Shown here: positions 1 through 10,551 of the stretch, piece after piece
How positions within the stretch are numbered: the stretch's first letter is position 1
Layout of the letters: each line of letters starts with the position of its first letter
Source of the DNA: Turnera subulata
Lineage: Eukaryota > Streptophyta > Magnoliopsida > Malpighiales > Passifloraceae
Direction of reading: 5' to 3'
DNA: 64,000 bases
Assembly (NCBI GenBank): GCA_028386065.3
Contig: JAKUCV010004507.1
Coordinates: 36,031-100,030, forward strand
The notes under the pieces: model-generated
What the model was told of the DNA's origin: nothing
Databases searched by the model: none
What the model saw: only the letters and a program-made list of their open reading frames with translations
Position numbers and translations under genes: made by a program

Positions 1-1
1 C

Positions 2-3000
2 TCTTATGCCTCTTCTATGTGGTATCCAGATACGGGAGCGAGCCACCATGCTACACCGGATTATCATCAGTTCCAGCAATATGATGATTATCAGGGACCT
101 GATTCGTTGCAAGTAGGTAATGGTGCTCAGTTATCAATTGCGGGTATTGGCTCTCACTCTCTGTCTACATCCTCTAAACCCTTGCATTTATTCAACATTC
201 TTCATGTTCCAACCTTAACTAAATCACTTCTCTCTGTCCAAAAATTCACACAAGACAATAATGTGTTCATTGAATTTCACTCTGATTATTTTTGTGTCAA
301 GGACAAGGATACCAAGACAACATTGTTCACAGGCCCGAGCATTAATGGCTTGTATCAAATGCCCTCACTCTCTGATCATGGATCGTTTAGAGCCTTCCTT
401 GCTGTTCGGGTGGCACCATTGGTTTGGCACAGGCGGTTAGGGCACCCTCATTCTCGTGTTCAACAACAACTTTTGTCCCAGTAGTCTCTTCCTGTTTTTC
501 GTGAGTCTAGTGTGCTCTCTTGTCCTCACTGCCCCTTAGGCAAGCAGAAAAGGCAGTCTTTGCCTCTTAGTACTAATCGAGTCACATGTCCTTTAGAGTT
601 AATTTATAGTGATGTTTGGGGGCCATCCCCAACATCGAGTAGTGATGGTCATTTTTATTACGTTGTGTTTTTGGATGCTTTCAGCAAATTTATTTGGTTC
701 TTTCCAATAACTCATAAGTCAGATGTGTTTTCTTGTTTTCTTTTGTTTCAAAAGCGAGTTGAGAAGCAATTTTCTCTTAAGATTAAAGCAGTTCAAACTG
801 ACTGGGGTGGAGAATACAGGAAGTTGAATAAGTTTTTCATAAATCAGGGTATCATTCATCGTGTGATGTGTCCCCATACTCATGAACAACAAGGTGCAAT
901 TGAAAGAAGACACCGGCATATTGTTGAAACCGGTTTAACGTTAATGGCTACAGCTAATATACCACGTAAATTTTGGCACTTTGCTTTTGAAACCTCAGTT
1001 TATTTAATAAACCGGTTACCTACTCCTGTTCTACAGAATTTATCTCCTTATCAAGTTTTGTTTAAGCAGACCCCAGATTACTCTTTTCTCAAGGTTTTTG
1101 GTTGTTTGTGTTTTCCACTGCTTCGCCCTTATAAAAAGCATAAAATTGACTATAGAACAACTCCTTGTGTTTTTCTTGGGTACAGTTCTTCCCACTTGGG
1201 ATATCGTTGCTATGATTTTGATAAAAAGAAGTTTTATATTGCCCGGCATGTCACATTCCATGAGAATGAGTTCCCTTTTAATAACAAACAGATTTCCTCT
1301 CAATCATCAATTCCCACGTCGACCTGGACTACTGTGCCTTTAACCGTGTTTTTCCCATCCTTGCAGCAAGGTAAGTCTTCTAATCTAATCCCATCTCCTA
1401 CTCCAAATCCTTGTCCACCACCTCGTATCAGCTCTAGTCCAACACAGAGTCCTACTTCAACACAATCCTCCCCTCAACACACACATCAGTTACCCGAGAC
1501 GCCTAGTCAACCTACTATATCTTTCCCCACTCATACATCCACACCAACATCACCACGCCCTAGTGTCGAGCCTGCACCAGATTCTTCCTCCTCTCCATCG
1601 TCCTCTTCGACTTCTCCAACTGTCACACCTCCTGCGTCCCCTCCAAAACACCATTCCATGGTACTACGTCCAAATCGTCGTCCTCCTTCTAAATACTTGC
1701 CCTCCAATCACCATGTTGAGACTGTTACCAAACCCGAACTTGATATTGAGCCTACTACTTTCTCTGCTGCTAACAAGTTTCAGGTTTGGAAGCAAGTAAT
1801 GCGCGAGGAGATGGAGGCCTTGTGCAACACTAAAACATGGAATTTGGTCCCTTATACCAAAGGGATGAATCTTGTTGGCTGTCGTTGGGTATACCGCATC
1901 AAGCGAAAGGCAGATGGTAGCATTGATCGGTATAAGGCGAGGTTAGTGGCAAAGGGTTATCATCAATAAGCAGGTGTTGATTATGGAGAAACTTTTAGCC
2001 CGATAGTTAAACCGGCAACGATCAGGGTGGTCCTCTCTTTGGCATTGACTTGGAATTGGTCCATTAAACAACTTGATGTGTGCAATGCGTTTCTGAATGG
2101 GTTCTTGAAGGAGCAAGTGTACATGGGGCAACCTCCTGGTTTTGTTGATCCTACAAAACCTCATCATGTCTGTCACCTTCAAAAATCTTTGTATGGTCTC
2201 AAGCAGGCTCCACGTGCTTGGTATTCACGGTTAAGTGAGTTTCTCTTACAGCAGGGTTTTCAGGTCTCTTATTCTGAACCTTCTCTACTCATTTACAATC
2301 AGCACAATATTCGGGCTTATCTCCTTGTATATGTGGACGACATAATTCTCACAGCAAGCAACACAGTCTTTTTGAAGGATTTACTCCATCGGTTGAGCAC
2401 CACTTTTGCTTTAAGGGATCTTGGCGAGCCTTCATACTTTCTTGGCTTGGAGGTTCATCGAACTGCCACTGGTGTAGTGTTAACACAAGAGAAATATGTT
2501 CGCGATTTGTTAAAGCGTGCTGGAATGGAGTCTTGCAAACCAGTTACCACGCCAGCTTCTACTTCACAGGTTTTGCGGGCTGAACAAGGAGAGTTTCTAC
2601 CCGACCCCTCTGTCTATCGACACCTAGTCGGATCATTGCAGTATCTTGCGATTACACGTCCTGATATAGCCTATTCTGTAAGTAAAGTCAGTCGCTTTAT
2701 GCATAAGCCTACACAGGAGCATCTTGTAGCAGTCAAGCGTATTTTGCGCTACTTAAAGCACAGCATTCATCTTGGTTTATGTTTTCGCCGGCTCACAGAT
2801 AATGCACTACAAGTCTTCACAGATGCCGATTGGGCTGGTAGTTTAGATGATCGCCGTTCGACAGCCGGATTCTTTATCGTGTATGGTGGAAACTTAATTG
2901 CATGGGCCTCTAGGAAGAAGCGGACGGTGGCGAGGTCATCTACTGAAGCCGAATATAAAGCCATGGCTGATGGGGTAGCAGAACTCATGTGGATCAAGAC

Positions 3001-3277
3001 ACTGTTGCGAGAACTTGGTGCTCCTGCTAGTAAACCAGTGTTGTGGTGTGATAATTTGGGGGCTACATTCTTGAGTCGCAACCCTATCTTGAATGCCCGG
3101 ACCAAGCATGTCGAAATCGACTATCATTTTGTGAGAGAACAGGTTACACAAGGACATCTTCAAGTGCAGTTTATCAAAAGTGCAGACCAACTAGCTGATG
3201 TGCTCACTAAGCCGTTACCAACAGCTCGTTTTCAACAGCTTCAGGCCAAACTCAACCTTGGTTCTAAACCGGGTTGA
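2..3277 (+). pseudogene. copia pol polyprotein, two in-frame stops
   Basis: This is one reading frame from position 2 to the stop at 3275-3277, interrupted only by TAG at 482-484 and TAA at 1967-1969. The visible domains in order are: the aspartic protease motif DTGA near 29-40; GAG-pre-integrase (WHRRLGHPHS) near 425-455; the integrase core with TDWGGEY (second catalytic Asp) and the third-position Glu in the GAIERRHRH context near 895-915; a Ser/Pro/Thr-rich linker around 1380-1640; RT beginning at FQVWKQVMREEMEAL, with the catalytic YVDDI near 2330; and RNase H with TDADWAG near 2820 and SSTEAEY near 2940. The second stop falls between KGYHQ and AGVDYGETFSP, within the conserved N-terminal part of RT. 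There is no frameshift. With only two nonsense changes in 3.2 kb the copy is fairly young but cannot make a full polyprotein. Confidence 0.93.
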
Positions 3278-3290
3278 GTTTGAGGGGGGA

Positions 3291-3501
3291 TGTTAGAGAT
3301 AAGACATCTATCAGGTTGTTAGGCTAATCCTTGTGAATAAGATAACAGTGCATAGCTGTAGTTTATCTATGTAGCTTCTATCCTAGTACTAGACTTATCA
3401 TAACAGAATTGTATTCCTATTATAACACTACAACAGTTAGTATAATACAGTGACGAGGGCTACCTGTTCTGTGTGCCTTTCACTAAACTCTTGTGTTTCC
3501 A
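3291..3501 (+). repeat. 3' LTR of the copia element
   Basis: It begins TGTTAGAGATAAGACATC directly after the polypurine tract and is about 211 bp long, a normal size for copia. The right boundary (a CA in TTGTGTTTCCA) is inferred from where the receptor-kinase homology starts. It cannot be confirmed without the 5' LTR. Confidence 0.7.
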
Positions 3502-4443
3502 TAGGTCCTCCTGATCAGGTGCAGCTTTGCTTGTGGAAAATCTGCAGAGCAAGAAACTCCAATCTCAATTATAGAAATTAAGCCCTCATCAACTTTGTGA
3601 TCTTGGTTGGCCTCCTTTTGAACAATGTCTGGCAGTAGAATGGGATCCAAATCTTTAACCTTTTTACACTAAGACCAAAATGATTATGAGAAGAACACAG
3701 ATGTATAAAGAGATATTGGAAAGCATTGTACTTGGTACTTACCAGGAGCAGCATACCCACCAACTGTGCCTCTTACTCCAATGGAACTTGTTTGACCAGC
3801 ATGGTTGGTGGGTTTTGTAAGAAATTTTACAAGTCCGAAGTCACCAACATGGCCTGTCATCTCATGATCCAAGAGGAGATTGCTTTTGCTTCAGATCACA
3901 GTGTATTATCTGTGTCTGGCATTGATGGTGAAGGCAATCCAATGCGCTGGCCACATCAATGGCAATGTTTAGTCTTTGACGAAAACTCAAAGCCTTTGGT
4001 ACCTCATATCCTCCGTGCACTGTTGGTGATGGATGCAACCATTCCTCTAGGCTGCCATTAGCCACGTACTCATAAACCAGTGCCCCTAAAGTCATTTCCA
4101 TTATAGTCAGTACCTGAACATACTGTAAGAATCCTGACAAGGTTCCGGTGTCTGATATTCCGTAAGGCCTCGCACTCGGCTATAAAACTCTTGGATGCTC
4201 CAGGATGCAGGAGGTTGAGCACCTTTACTGCAATTAACTTCCCGTCCTCTTCGAGAGTTCCTCCACAAAGCTTGGTGTTCCCCATAACTGAAGTTGCACT
4301 TGCATTCTTGAAAATTCCTTGCTCTGGTAGCAGACCCTCGAAATCGTTGAAAGAAAGATTCAAACCTCTCAATGAGTTAAATTCTTCGAGAAAAGATGCA
4401 ATTTGACGGGTCAAGTTGTTCAGAGAAAGATCTAGAAATTATT
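3502..4443 (-). pseudogene. LRR receptor-like kinase pseudogene (LRR-XII, EFR/Xa21 type)
   Basis: Read on the minus strand from 4443 downward. First comes one LRR unit ([10 protein letters not shown]) and the last LRR ([16 protein letters not shown]), then the juxtamembrane signature [19 protein letters not shown] typical of family XII kinases. The sequence then jumps in frame to [11 protein letters not shown], the kinase strand carrying the ATP-binding Lys. The transmembrane helix and the glycine-rich loop are missing. The kinase continues with [46 protein letters not shown] and GTVGGYAAPG. A GT donor at the usual RLK intron follows (about 3741), and a second exon ending in ISIIEIGVSCSADFPQAKL runs up to the copia LTR. 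HCDLKQ is followed by frame damage. It is not a working receptor. Confidence 0.85.
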
Positions 4444-4537
4444 TAAAGCTGAAAGTATGGCCCCATGGAAGACGTTCTCCCTCACCCACAGAATCTCCAA
4501 TCTTACAAAACTTCCAAGACTGCTGGGGATGGCACCA

Positions 4538-4630
4538 GACCTGAGTTGCATGAAACTTGCAGGCTCTATATCTCCTCACATTGGCAACTTGAGCTTGGTT
4601 GCTTCAAGGCTTTATTCAATAAATCCCTGA
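4538..4630 (+). pseudogene. N-terminal LRR fragment of an LRR-XII kinase, opposite strand
   Basis: The frame starting at 4538 reads DLSCMKLAGSISPHIGNLS, the conserved first-LRR region of EFR/Xa21-type receptor kinases. It loses similarity and stops at 4628-4630. It lies on the plus strand while the kinase part next to it is on the minus strand. The two pieces therefore come from an inversion or from two different relatives. Confidence 0.65.
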
Positions 4631-4665
4631 AGATCAGCTTCAAATAGGCAACCTACAAAGCAGTA

Positions 4666-4847
4666 GAAGAGCTCTTTTGACCTGCCTTTACAGACCAAAA
4701 TCCTCAATTACTCTGCAAAGCCGAAAAGAAGAGCTCTTTGACCTGCCTTTACAGACCAAAATCCTCAATTACTCTGCAAAGCCGAAAAGAAGAGCTCTTT
4801 GACCTGGCTTTACAGACCAAAATCCTCAATTATTCTGCAAAGCCGAA
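4666..4847. repeat. three tandem copies of a 61-62 bp unit
   Basis: The units start at 4666, 4728 and 4789 with GAAGAGCTCTT and contain CAGACCAAAATCCTCAATTA. The copies differ at only a few positions, so the array is recent. No coding potential is seen. Confidence 0.9.
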
Positions 4848-5285
4848 TCATGGCTATCTAGGCTAGGCCTCTGCAATGCCATTAATTATACAAGAGCTTT
4901 GGCTTTACGAATCCCAAACATCCCCCAAGAGGCTGAAAAGCTGACCAACATTTTGTAATTTATTATGCTTGCATGTTCATATGCGTGAGAGGGGAGAGGG
5001 GGAGAAAGAGAATAAGTACGAGTGGTGATGTTGTTACTTCCCTTTAAGAGGTAATTGGCGATTTAGGAACTGTAGACATGACTGCCATGATTTTTAACTG
5101 CTAACCTTTCAGTTTGAAGTTTCTTATGAGTCATGCCTTGTATATAGTTCTTGCCTTTTGCATGTATCTACACATGTATCCATAACTACTTATGCAAACA
5201 GATTACTGTAAAGAGGTCGTATAACATGCTCTATTCGTTGGACTTGATTCTACCTCATAGTTTTTGCCATCTGCTCGACCATTTT
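4848..5285. other. non-coding spacer
   Basis: AT-rich sequence with a purine stretch (GAGAGGGGAGAGGGGGAGAAAGAGAA) near 4985-5012. I see no gene, RNA or named repeat here. Confidence 0.5.
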
Positions 5286-5466
5286 ATGCAGAAACTCATC
5301 TTTGAGAGGCCTCCTCCTGATGTGCGTAAGATAGTTCTTGCGACAATCAATGATGCAGTTTTCGTAGTTGATTGTGGGAAAGCAAAAGAGACCCTTACGA
5401 TGCTCTGAACAACACTCCTTGTCTGCTACCTTCTTGAATCTCTCAAGCTTCGGCTAAGCAAGTAAG
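5286..5466 (+). pseudogene. DExH-box RNA helicase fragment (DHX36/DExH1-3 type)
   Basis: The translation reads [19 protein letters not shown], then [11 protein letters not shown]. This is helicase motif V and its flank in the plant DEAH/RHA helicases related to DHX36. About seven codons (the usual NxAExSIT segment of motif V) are missing between LAT and INDAVFV. After KET a 2-bp frame shift is followed, in another frame, by [12 protein letters not shown], a stop, and ISQAS. These three breaks and the absence of the rest of the gene make it a relic. Confidence 0.8.
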
Positions 5467-6368
5467 CTACCAATGGTCATAGTTTAGTTTAGATTTGTAT
5501 TTGCCATTATACTTGTCATGCATATTACGTTTCAGGCCGTGTTAGAGAAAACTTGTTATATTTCAGTTTTCCCCCATAGAGATTAAAGTATCAAAATTCA
5601 TTGTGATGAGGATGTGTAACATTTCTTTGGATTCAGTACTTTCATCTGTATGTACATCAGTATGACTGTGTTTCAATCTCTCTTATTCCTTCTTTTCTAT
5701 AACATACGTTTGATCCCCATGGAGGAACATCCTTCCAGAACATCAAGCCTGGATACAAAGAGCAAGATAATCTTGCTAACCTGTGGGCTAGTTCGTTGTA
5801 GTTACAAAAGAAACTTCCTAAGTTGGAAGACAAAGGGTCTCTTTAACACTAGCCTTATAAAAACACTTGTAAAATTTGTTGCCAATTTACTGTTAAAAAG
5901 GTTATTGGACTACTCCCACTTTCAATAAGAGCAATTGTACATTCTTCTCATGCTAATGAATTGAGGGACTGAATGCAAATATAACGATTGGTTTCTCTAG
6001 AAAAGATGAATTGAGGGACTAAATGCAAATATATATATAAAAAAATTATATTCTAACCCAACTTTAATGTATGTTATTATAGTGACGACCGGTGATTAAC
6101 TAAAAAAACCGCAAAGCACATACTCGTCAACAAAAGCCTCTTGCTGAATAAAATGTGCGTTCCGTATCCCTTTTTTTAAAAAAAAAAAAAAACATCTTGC
6201 TTATCAGAGGATGTACGTACATGGTGTCATTCATATGTATTCCGTCTCATCAAATTAACATACATGTGAGACAAACCTCTGAGGAGTCAGGATCATCATG
6301 GAGACAACAATGTCAAAATTAATTAATTTCTTTGGTTGGCCATACATGGAAGGCATTCTAACTCAAGA
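5467..6368. other. intergenic, with a short shared segment
   Basis: No gene is seen. Positions 5879-5957 closely match 41620-41700 (TTGCCAATTTACTGTTAAAA and onward), so this piece has a partner next to the other F-box/bZIP block. A short direct repeat (GAATTGAGGGACTxAATGCAAATAT) occurs near 5960 and 6008. A poly-A run lies near 6177-6192. The part next to 6369 would be the 3' UTR of the F-box gene. Confidence 0.5.
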
Positions 6369-7673
6369 TTAAAGTAAGAACAGGGAGTCCGTATAGGAAA
6401 ACATTTGTTGCATAGCAAGAGTGGCTTCGACATGATAATGATGCGGAAATATTTTATGTTGTTTGAAGACGGCCGAAGGAGGGTGATCGTCGTTGTCATT
6501 ATTAGTAGTCTCAGCCGAGATGATGGCATCGGTGTGGCAAAGATCCAAAAGAAGAAGATGGCCATCATGTGTAAAGACGTCTAGTGGAATTCCCCCGTAA
6601 GGTAGATCTCGCAGCAACAATACTTGTACCAAGCTCCAGCTACTACTTTCATCAACACTACTACTACCAGTACTACCATAGTATCCTTTCAACACCCATA
6701 CCTCGCAATCTACTATCAAAACAGAATCCAAATCAGAATCTTGAAACCTTCGGGTACGACGCAAGATGCAAACCATGTCTTTATAGGTGCAAAGATGCAT
6801 GGATCCTACTAATCTTAAACCTTCACCTGCACCACCGTACAATACCGGTAGCTGCTCTTTGGAAATAGTTCGAAACTGATTGCTATCGAAATCAAATGAG
6901 ACGATGAACATAGTATCATCCTCTTTCTTCTGCACCAGCCAATGTGGATTTCCATCAAAAGTTATGTGACAGTGATAATCGTGTGGACCCAAAGGGACAA
7001 GGGTAGTAGTTTCATGAGTTGATAACGATTCCCATGAATCAGAGGCGAGAGAGTAAACATCAACATCCTGAGATGCCATCTCACCCGTTCCTGGATCAAA
7101 TAGAGTCACCATGTACACAACTTTGAAATTTTTGTTGGTTTGGCAAAATCCAAATCCAATTAAAGGCCGCTCACAGTCTGGACCAGAACGAGCAGGGAGT
7201 GCTTTGACCTTACGGATTGAGGGGTTCCACAAGTAAAGACCAGAATCATCATCCATCACCAACACTAATCCATTATATGAACCAATTATTATGGTGCATG
7301 ATTTCCCCATGCATGGATTGTCCAGTTCCTCGTACTGCATTAAGCTCCTCCCATCATGAAGTGAAAGGCACATGTATGGTGAACCTAATTTGCCCTTGTA
7401 AGTACTATCGTTATCATTAGCTCGTTCCTCATCATCATCCGCCGCCGCCAATAATAATGGAAGAACAGGTCTAATCCGCCGGTTGACCAGATAATTACAA
7501 CTAGTACCAGACTTGTTGTGGTGGAAAGAATGCAAATCATTCAAGTAAAGACTATTGTCCAAGATTAAACTCTGCCATGATTTGTTGAGGCACATGAACC
7601 TAACAACAGATTTGACCGGCATTCTTCCCATTATGTCAAGACACACCTCATCGGGCACCAATTCAGTCCTCAT
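6369..7673 (-). CDS. F-box protein with F-box-associated (FBA) domain
   Basis: An intact single-exon reading frame of 434 aa. The N-terminus (residues about 4-45: LVPDEVCLDIMGRMPVKSV, RFMCLNKSW) is an F-box, which in this family binds SKP1 of an SCF ubiquitin ligase. The rest resembles the F-box-associated interaction domain: GSYNGLVLV near residue 130, LYLWNPSIRKVKALP near 145, IGFGFCQTNKNFKVVYM near 170, DVDVYSLASDSWESLS near 205, and FDGNPHWLV near 240. The target is unknown. The start ATG is also conserved in the partial copies at 12.7 and 32.2 kb. The length and intact domains suggest a functional gene. Family members of this kind turn over rapidly in plants. Confidence 0.9.
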   Translation of the reverse strand: MRTELVPDEVCLDIMGRMPVKSVVRFMCLNKSWQSLILDNSLYLNDLHSFHHNKSGTSCNYLVNRRIRPVLPLLLAAADDDEERANDNDSTYKGKLGSPYMCLSLHDGRSLMQYEELDNPCMGKSCTIIIGSYNGLVLVMDDDSGLYLWNPSIRKVKALPARSGPDCERPLIGFGFCQTNKNFKVVYMVTLFDPGTGEMASQDVDVYSLASDSWESLSTHETTTLVPLGPHDYHCHITFDGNPHWLVQKKEDDTMFIVSFDFDSNQFRTISKEQLPVLYGGAGEGLRLVGSMHLCTYKDMVCILRRTRRFQDSDLDSVLIVDCEVWVLKGYYGSTGSSSVDESSSWSLVQVLLLRDLPYGGIPLDVFTHDGHLLLLDLCHTDAIISAETTNNDNDDHPPSAVFKQHKIFPHHYHVEATLAMQQMFSYTDSLFLL

Positions 7674-7706
7674 CGTCGAGCCTTGTTAAATACACACTAG
7701 CTCCTC

Positions 7707-7826
7707 CTGTAAATATTGTATTAGCAAAGATTAATTCAGATCCCAAAAACAATCATTAATTAACCAATTAAACAAAATTGTAACATTGCTATATTGCTTC
7801 CAAAACGCAAAGCAACAGTAGAATCA

Positions 7827-7868
<42 letters not shown>

Positions 7869-7966
7869 TGCAATAAGAATTGGGGATGGAGGCGGATTGA
7901 ATTAACAATGAATTAGCTAGTATAGTTTCGATAAAAAAGAAAAATTAGCTTAGTATAGAAAAATAC
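7707..7966 (-). other. 5' UTR intron of the F-box gene
   Basis: On the minus strand a donor (AACAG|GTATTTTTC, exon end 7967) and an acceptor (TTTACAG|GAGGAGC, exon start 7706) bracket 260 bp about 30 nt upstream of the ATG. The same acceptor and flank are preserved in the copies at 12.7 and 32.3 kb. The intron contains the AT microsatellite below. In the 32-kb copy about 120 bp of other sequence occupies that place. Confidence 0.65.
7830..7866. repeat. (AT)n microsatellite
   Basis: About 18 AT dinucleotides lie in the leader intron of the F-box gene. They replace a longer unique segment still present in the paralogous intron at about 32400-32540. Confidence 0.95.
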
Positions 7967-8740
7967 CTGTTAATTAAGGAGGGTTGGGAGTGATCACGAA
8001 CAGCAAATTTGCGGATGAAGACAATTAGACAAGATTATAATAGAGGAGAGAAAGGATTGCTCGCGCAGGTCGAATGCGTAAGATTTGTGGAGACAAGAAA
8101 TACATGTATTGTATTTATAATGTCTTTGTTATTTTCTTTTATAGGCGGCCATCCAAAAAACCAAGCCTATTAGGACTTGGATTTATGTATTTATAATGTC
8201 TTATTATAGGCGGCCATTAAAAAAAAAACCAAACCCCATTAGGACTGGGATTAAAATTTATTATAATTAACTATCCCCAACCGTAGTAACATACATACAT
8301 GGTTCATGGTCCAACCACGGGCGACGCTAGCGGGTTCCCTAAATAAATACTTGAAAAATTATTTAGGGAAAAAGAGAGAAAAAAAAGAGAAAAAAAAAAT
8401 ATATAAGCTAGCTGTATATTGACCAAATGTAAAAAAAAGAAAAAAAACTAAGAAACTACAATTACTTTTGGACAAATCTTAGCGAGCACTCAAAAGAAAA
8501 AAAAATTACAAATTGTACCACGAAAATTCCTAACCCAGATTTTTTTTTTCACATGGAAGATACAAGAGAGAAAAACCTCATGATAACAAGAAGCAAACTG
8601 CAGGTAGCAGGAGCAACAACACAGCTGCCTCCCAAAAGAGCAAAAGATGGGATTCGCTTGACTTTATAACCCTCCCTCCAAGAGTAAAAAGACCAGCCAT
8701 TGCATCGTTATCTACAAAACTTGGACGCTCAAAAGAAACA

Positions 8741-8821
8741 TTAGAATGGGGCTGATGCTGTTCTACGAAGTTGATATTTTGGTTCCGGCACCGGAACAGA
8801 CGGCAACAGATTCTCCAGTTC
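8741..8821 (-). pseudogene. orphan last exon of an AREB3-type bZIP
   Basis: After a conserved splice acceptor (TTAACTTGCAG) the exon reads ELENLLPSVPVPEPKYQ, then LRRTASAPF and a stop. This is the C-terminal C4 region of ABI5/AREB3-type bZIP factors. It is the same length (81 bp) as the last exon of the complete gene at 40988-41068. No other bZIP exon exists nearby, so this is a truncated duplicate. It keeps the canonical terminal Phe, whereas the complete gene has Leu there. Confidence 0.88.
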
Positions 8822-9000
8822 CTGCAAGTTAAGGGCAGCAACTATGAGAATGGTTCCAGGGATATGATGTAGCAAAGAACAAAGAATTGGAACTTGAAAA
8901 GCCATAGGTAGAAACATAATCTCCCATTGGCAATTCAAGTGAATATGGACTTTTCCAGAGATGGAATTATGGACCTCTCCAAGAGATGGAATACTTATCC

Positions 9001-9146
9001 AAATAAGAAGAAAGGCTTAGAACATCTAAGTAGGAGCCAGGAGACTACAGGAAATCAGAGAATTGTCTTTTGACAAATAAGAAAAGCTTAGAACATCTAA
9101 GTAGGAGCCAGGAGACTACAGGAAATCAAAGAATTGTCTTTTCACA
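9001..9146. repeat. 74-bp tandem duplication
   Basis: Two copies of a unit beginning AAATAAGAA and containing CTTAGAACATCTAAGTAGG start at 9001 and 9075. The paralogous site at about 41245-41320 has a single copy, so this duplication arose after the block was copied. Confidence 0.85.
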
Positions 9147-9385
9147 GCAAATTCATTTTCTAGCATTCCTAAGATTGTAAGAAACCACAACATAAATCCT
9201 CCAAGGATCAAGACATATAAGATAGGAAAGATCCAGTCCATATTGACATTGCGCCAACCGTAGTGCCTCTATCTGCTAATAAGTCTGCCTCATGATTAAA
9301 AGTTGGATGTTGGTTATTGCATATCTTGCATAGTTTTCATCCCATCAGATCAAGTATTCCACCAAACGAACATGGAGTTTCTTAA

Positions 9386-10551
9386 AATAAACTTATAAGA
9401 TAGCCAATCACGCTTAAGAAATAAGAGAGCAAGCTGAAGATAGTCACATATATTGAAGAACCGAACTGTATCTAAATTGAGGTTTATCTGATCATACTTA
9501 TGCTCATCCATGTCGAGGAAGTAATGAAAAAAATATAAGAATGATGCACCGTCCAGTTAAGTATATATTCACATGCAACAGCAACAAATGTTACAGATGT
9601 TAAATCTTTGTTCACTCTTAGGGACTAGGGTGATATATTCTGCCACGTGAAAAGTGCTCAAACACACACATATGTCACAATATTGAAACTATGACAGGTA
9701 CTGAAACTGGTAGATGAGCTTAACCTTAAACTTAAGGGTGTCCTTGAGGAATCCAGTAATTAGCTAGCTCGCGGTTTGCATGCATCTTTTCCCCATTCCA
9801 ACTAGAGTATGAAATTAACCATGATTGTTGAAACACCCTTGATGACTGAATCAGAATAGGCAGGCATGTGCATGCTCAGCAATCCATGTCTGTCAATCAC
9901 TGTGCTGTTCTCGTTGATCCACTAAGGCAAATGTAATTCGGTGGCACTAATCATTTTGCAATTGAAATGATTATTGCAATTTGTTTAACCATTTACTACT
10001 ATGACTAATTGTTAAAACTCACGTATTTAGACATTTTCATTTCTGAATTTCCAATCCGATAATTTCATTTTTTTTTTCTTTTATGGGTCAGAAACGATAA
10101 TTTGAAAATATGGACCATGAGCTGAGTTCATACCAACTATCTCGCTTAATATTAGATCTCTGATATTGGCACTAGTAAAGATTTCTTCTATTAACTATAC
10201 CAAAAGTTACAATTAATCGAAACAATTTCAATTGTATAATGTAACTAAACTCGCTGGTGATACGCCATGGAACGACTTTTAGGCAAAGGAAAGAAGCCCT
10301 GATTGTTTGTAATGGAATCAAGTCACATCTTATGTAATGAAAAAGGAAAAATCCACTAACAAAGCCAAAAGCAACCGAGAAAGCATATTCTAACAGCCAC
10401 AAGAAAACCATAAGCCAAATCTTCTTCTGATTGTATGGAAATAAATGGAAGTAAAGCCCTTAGATATATGAGAAACATTTTCATTTGGAAAGAATTAAGT
10501 ACCTAAGAGAGCTAGCTCCCTGAACAAGAATTAAAGATCAGTGTGATCATC
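9386..10551. other. AT-rich intergenic
   Basis: No gene or repeat family is recognised. The part just before 10552 is the probable promoter and leader of the HSP20-like gene. Confidence 0.5.

Larger units (their letters stand above)
1..3501 (+). mobile_element. Ty1/copia LTR retrotransposon, 5'-truncated by window edge
   Basis: The window opens inside the pol region of a Ty1/copia element. The order protease, GAG-pre-integrase, integrase, reverse transcriptase, RNase H is diagnostic of copia, because integrase precedes RT. The coding part ends at 3277. A purine-rich tract (3279-3290, TTTGAGGGGGGA) follows, and a 3' LTR starts with TGTTAG at 3291. The right end of the LTR is placed at about 3501 (a CA), because recognisable receptor-kinase sequence begins directly after it. 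The 5' LTR and gag lie outside the window, so the target-site duplication cannot be checked. Confidence 0.93.
8098..9385 (-). repeat. segmental duplicate A: F-box promoter to bZIP 3' end
   Basis: Near-continuous similarity to 40286-41610. It begins with GTATTGTxTTTATAATGTC and GGCGGCCATCCAAAAAA and runs through the last exon and part of the last intron of the bZIP gene. The similarity ends near GGAGTTTCTTAA at about 9380. Together with the F-box gene to its left it forms one duplicated block. The partner block spans 21.4-41.6 kb and is interrupted by two LTR elements. Confidence 0.88.

Noticed and set aside
8578..8841. 87-aa frame with a hydrophobic end, conserved at 40825-41088
   Set aside because: It is the wrong frame across the bZIP last exon and its 3' UTR. 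The correct frame gives the C4 motif.
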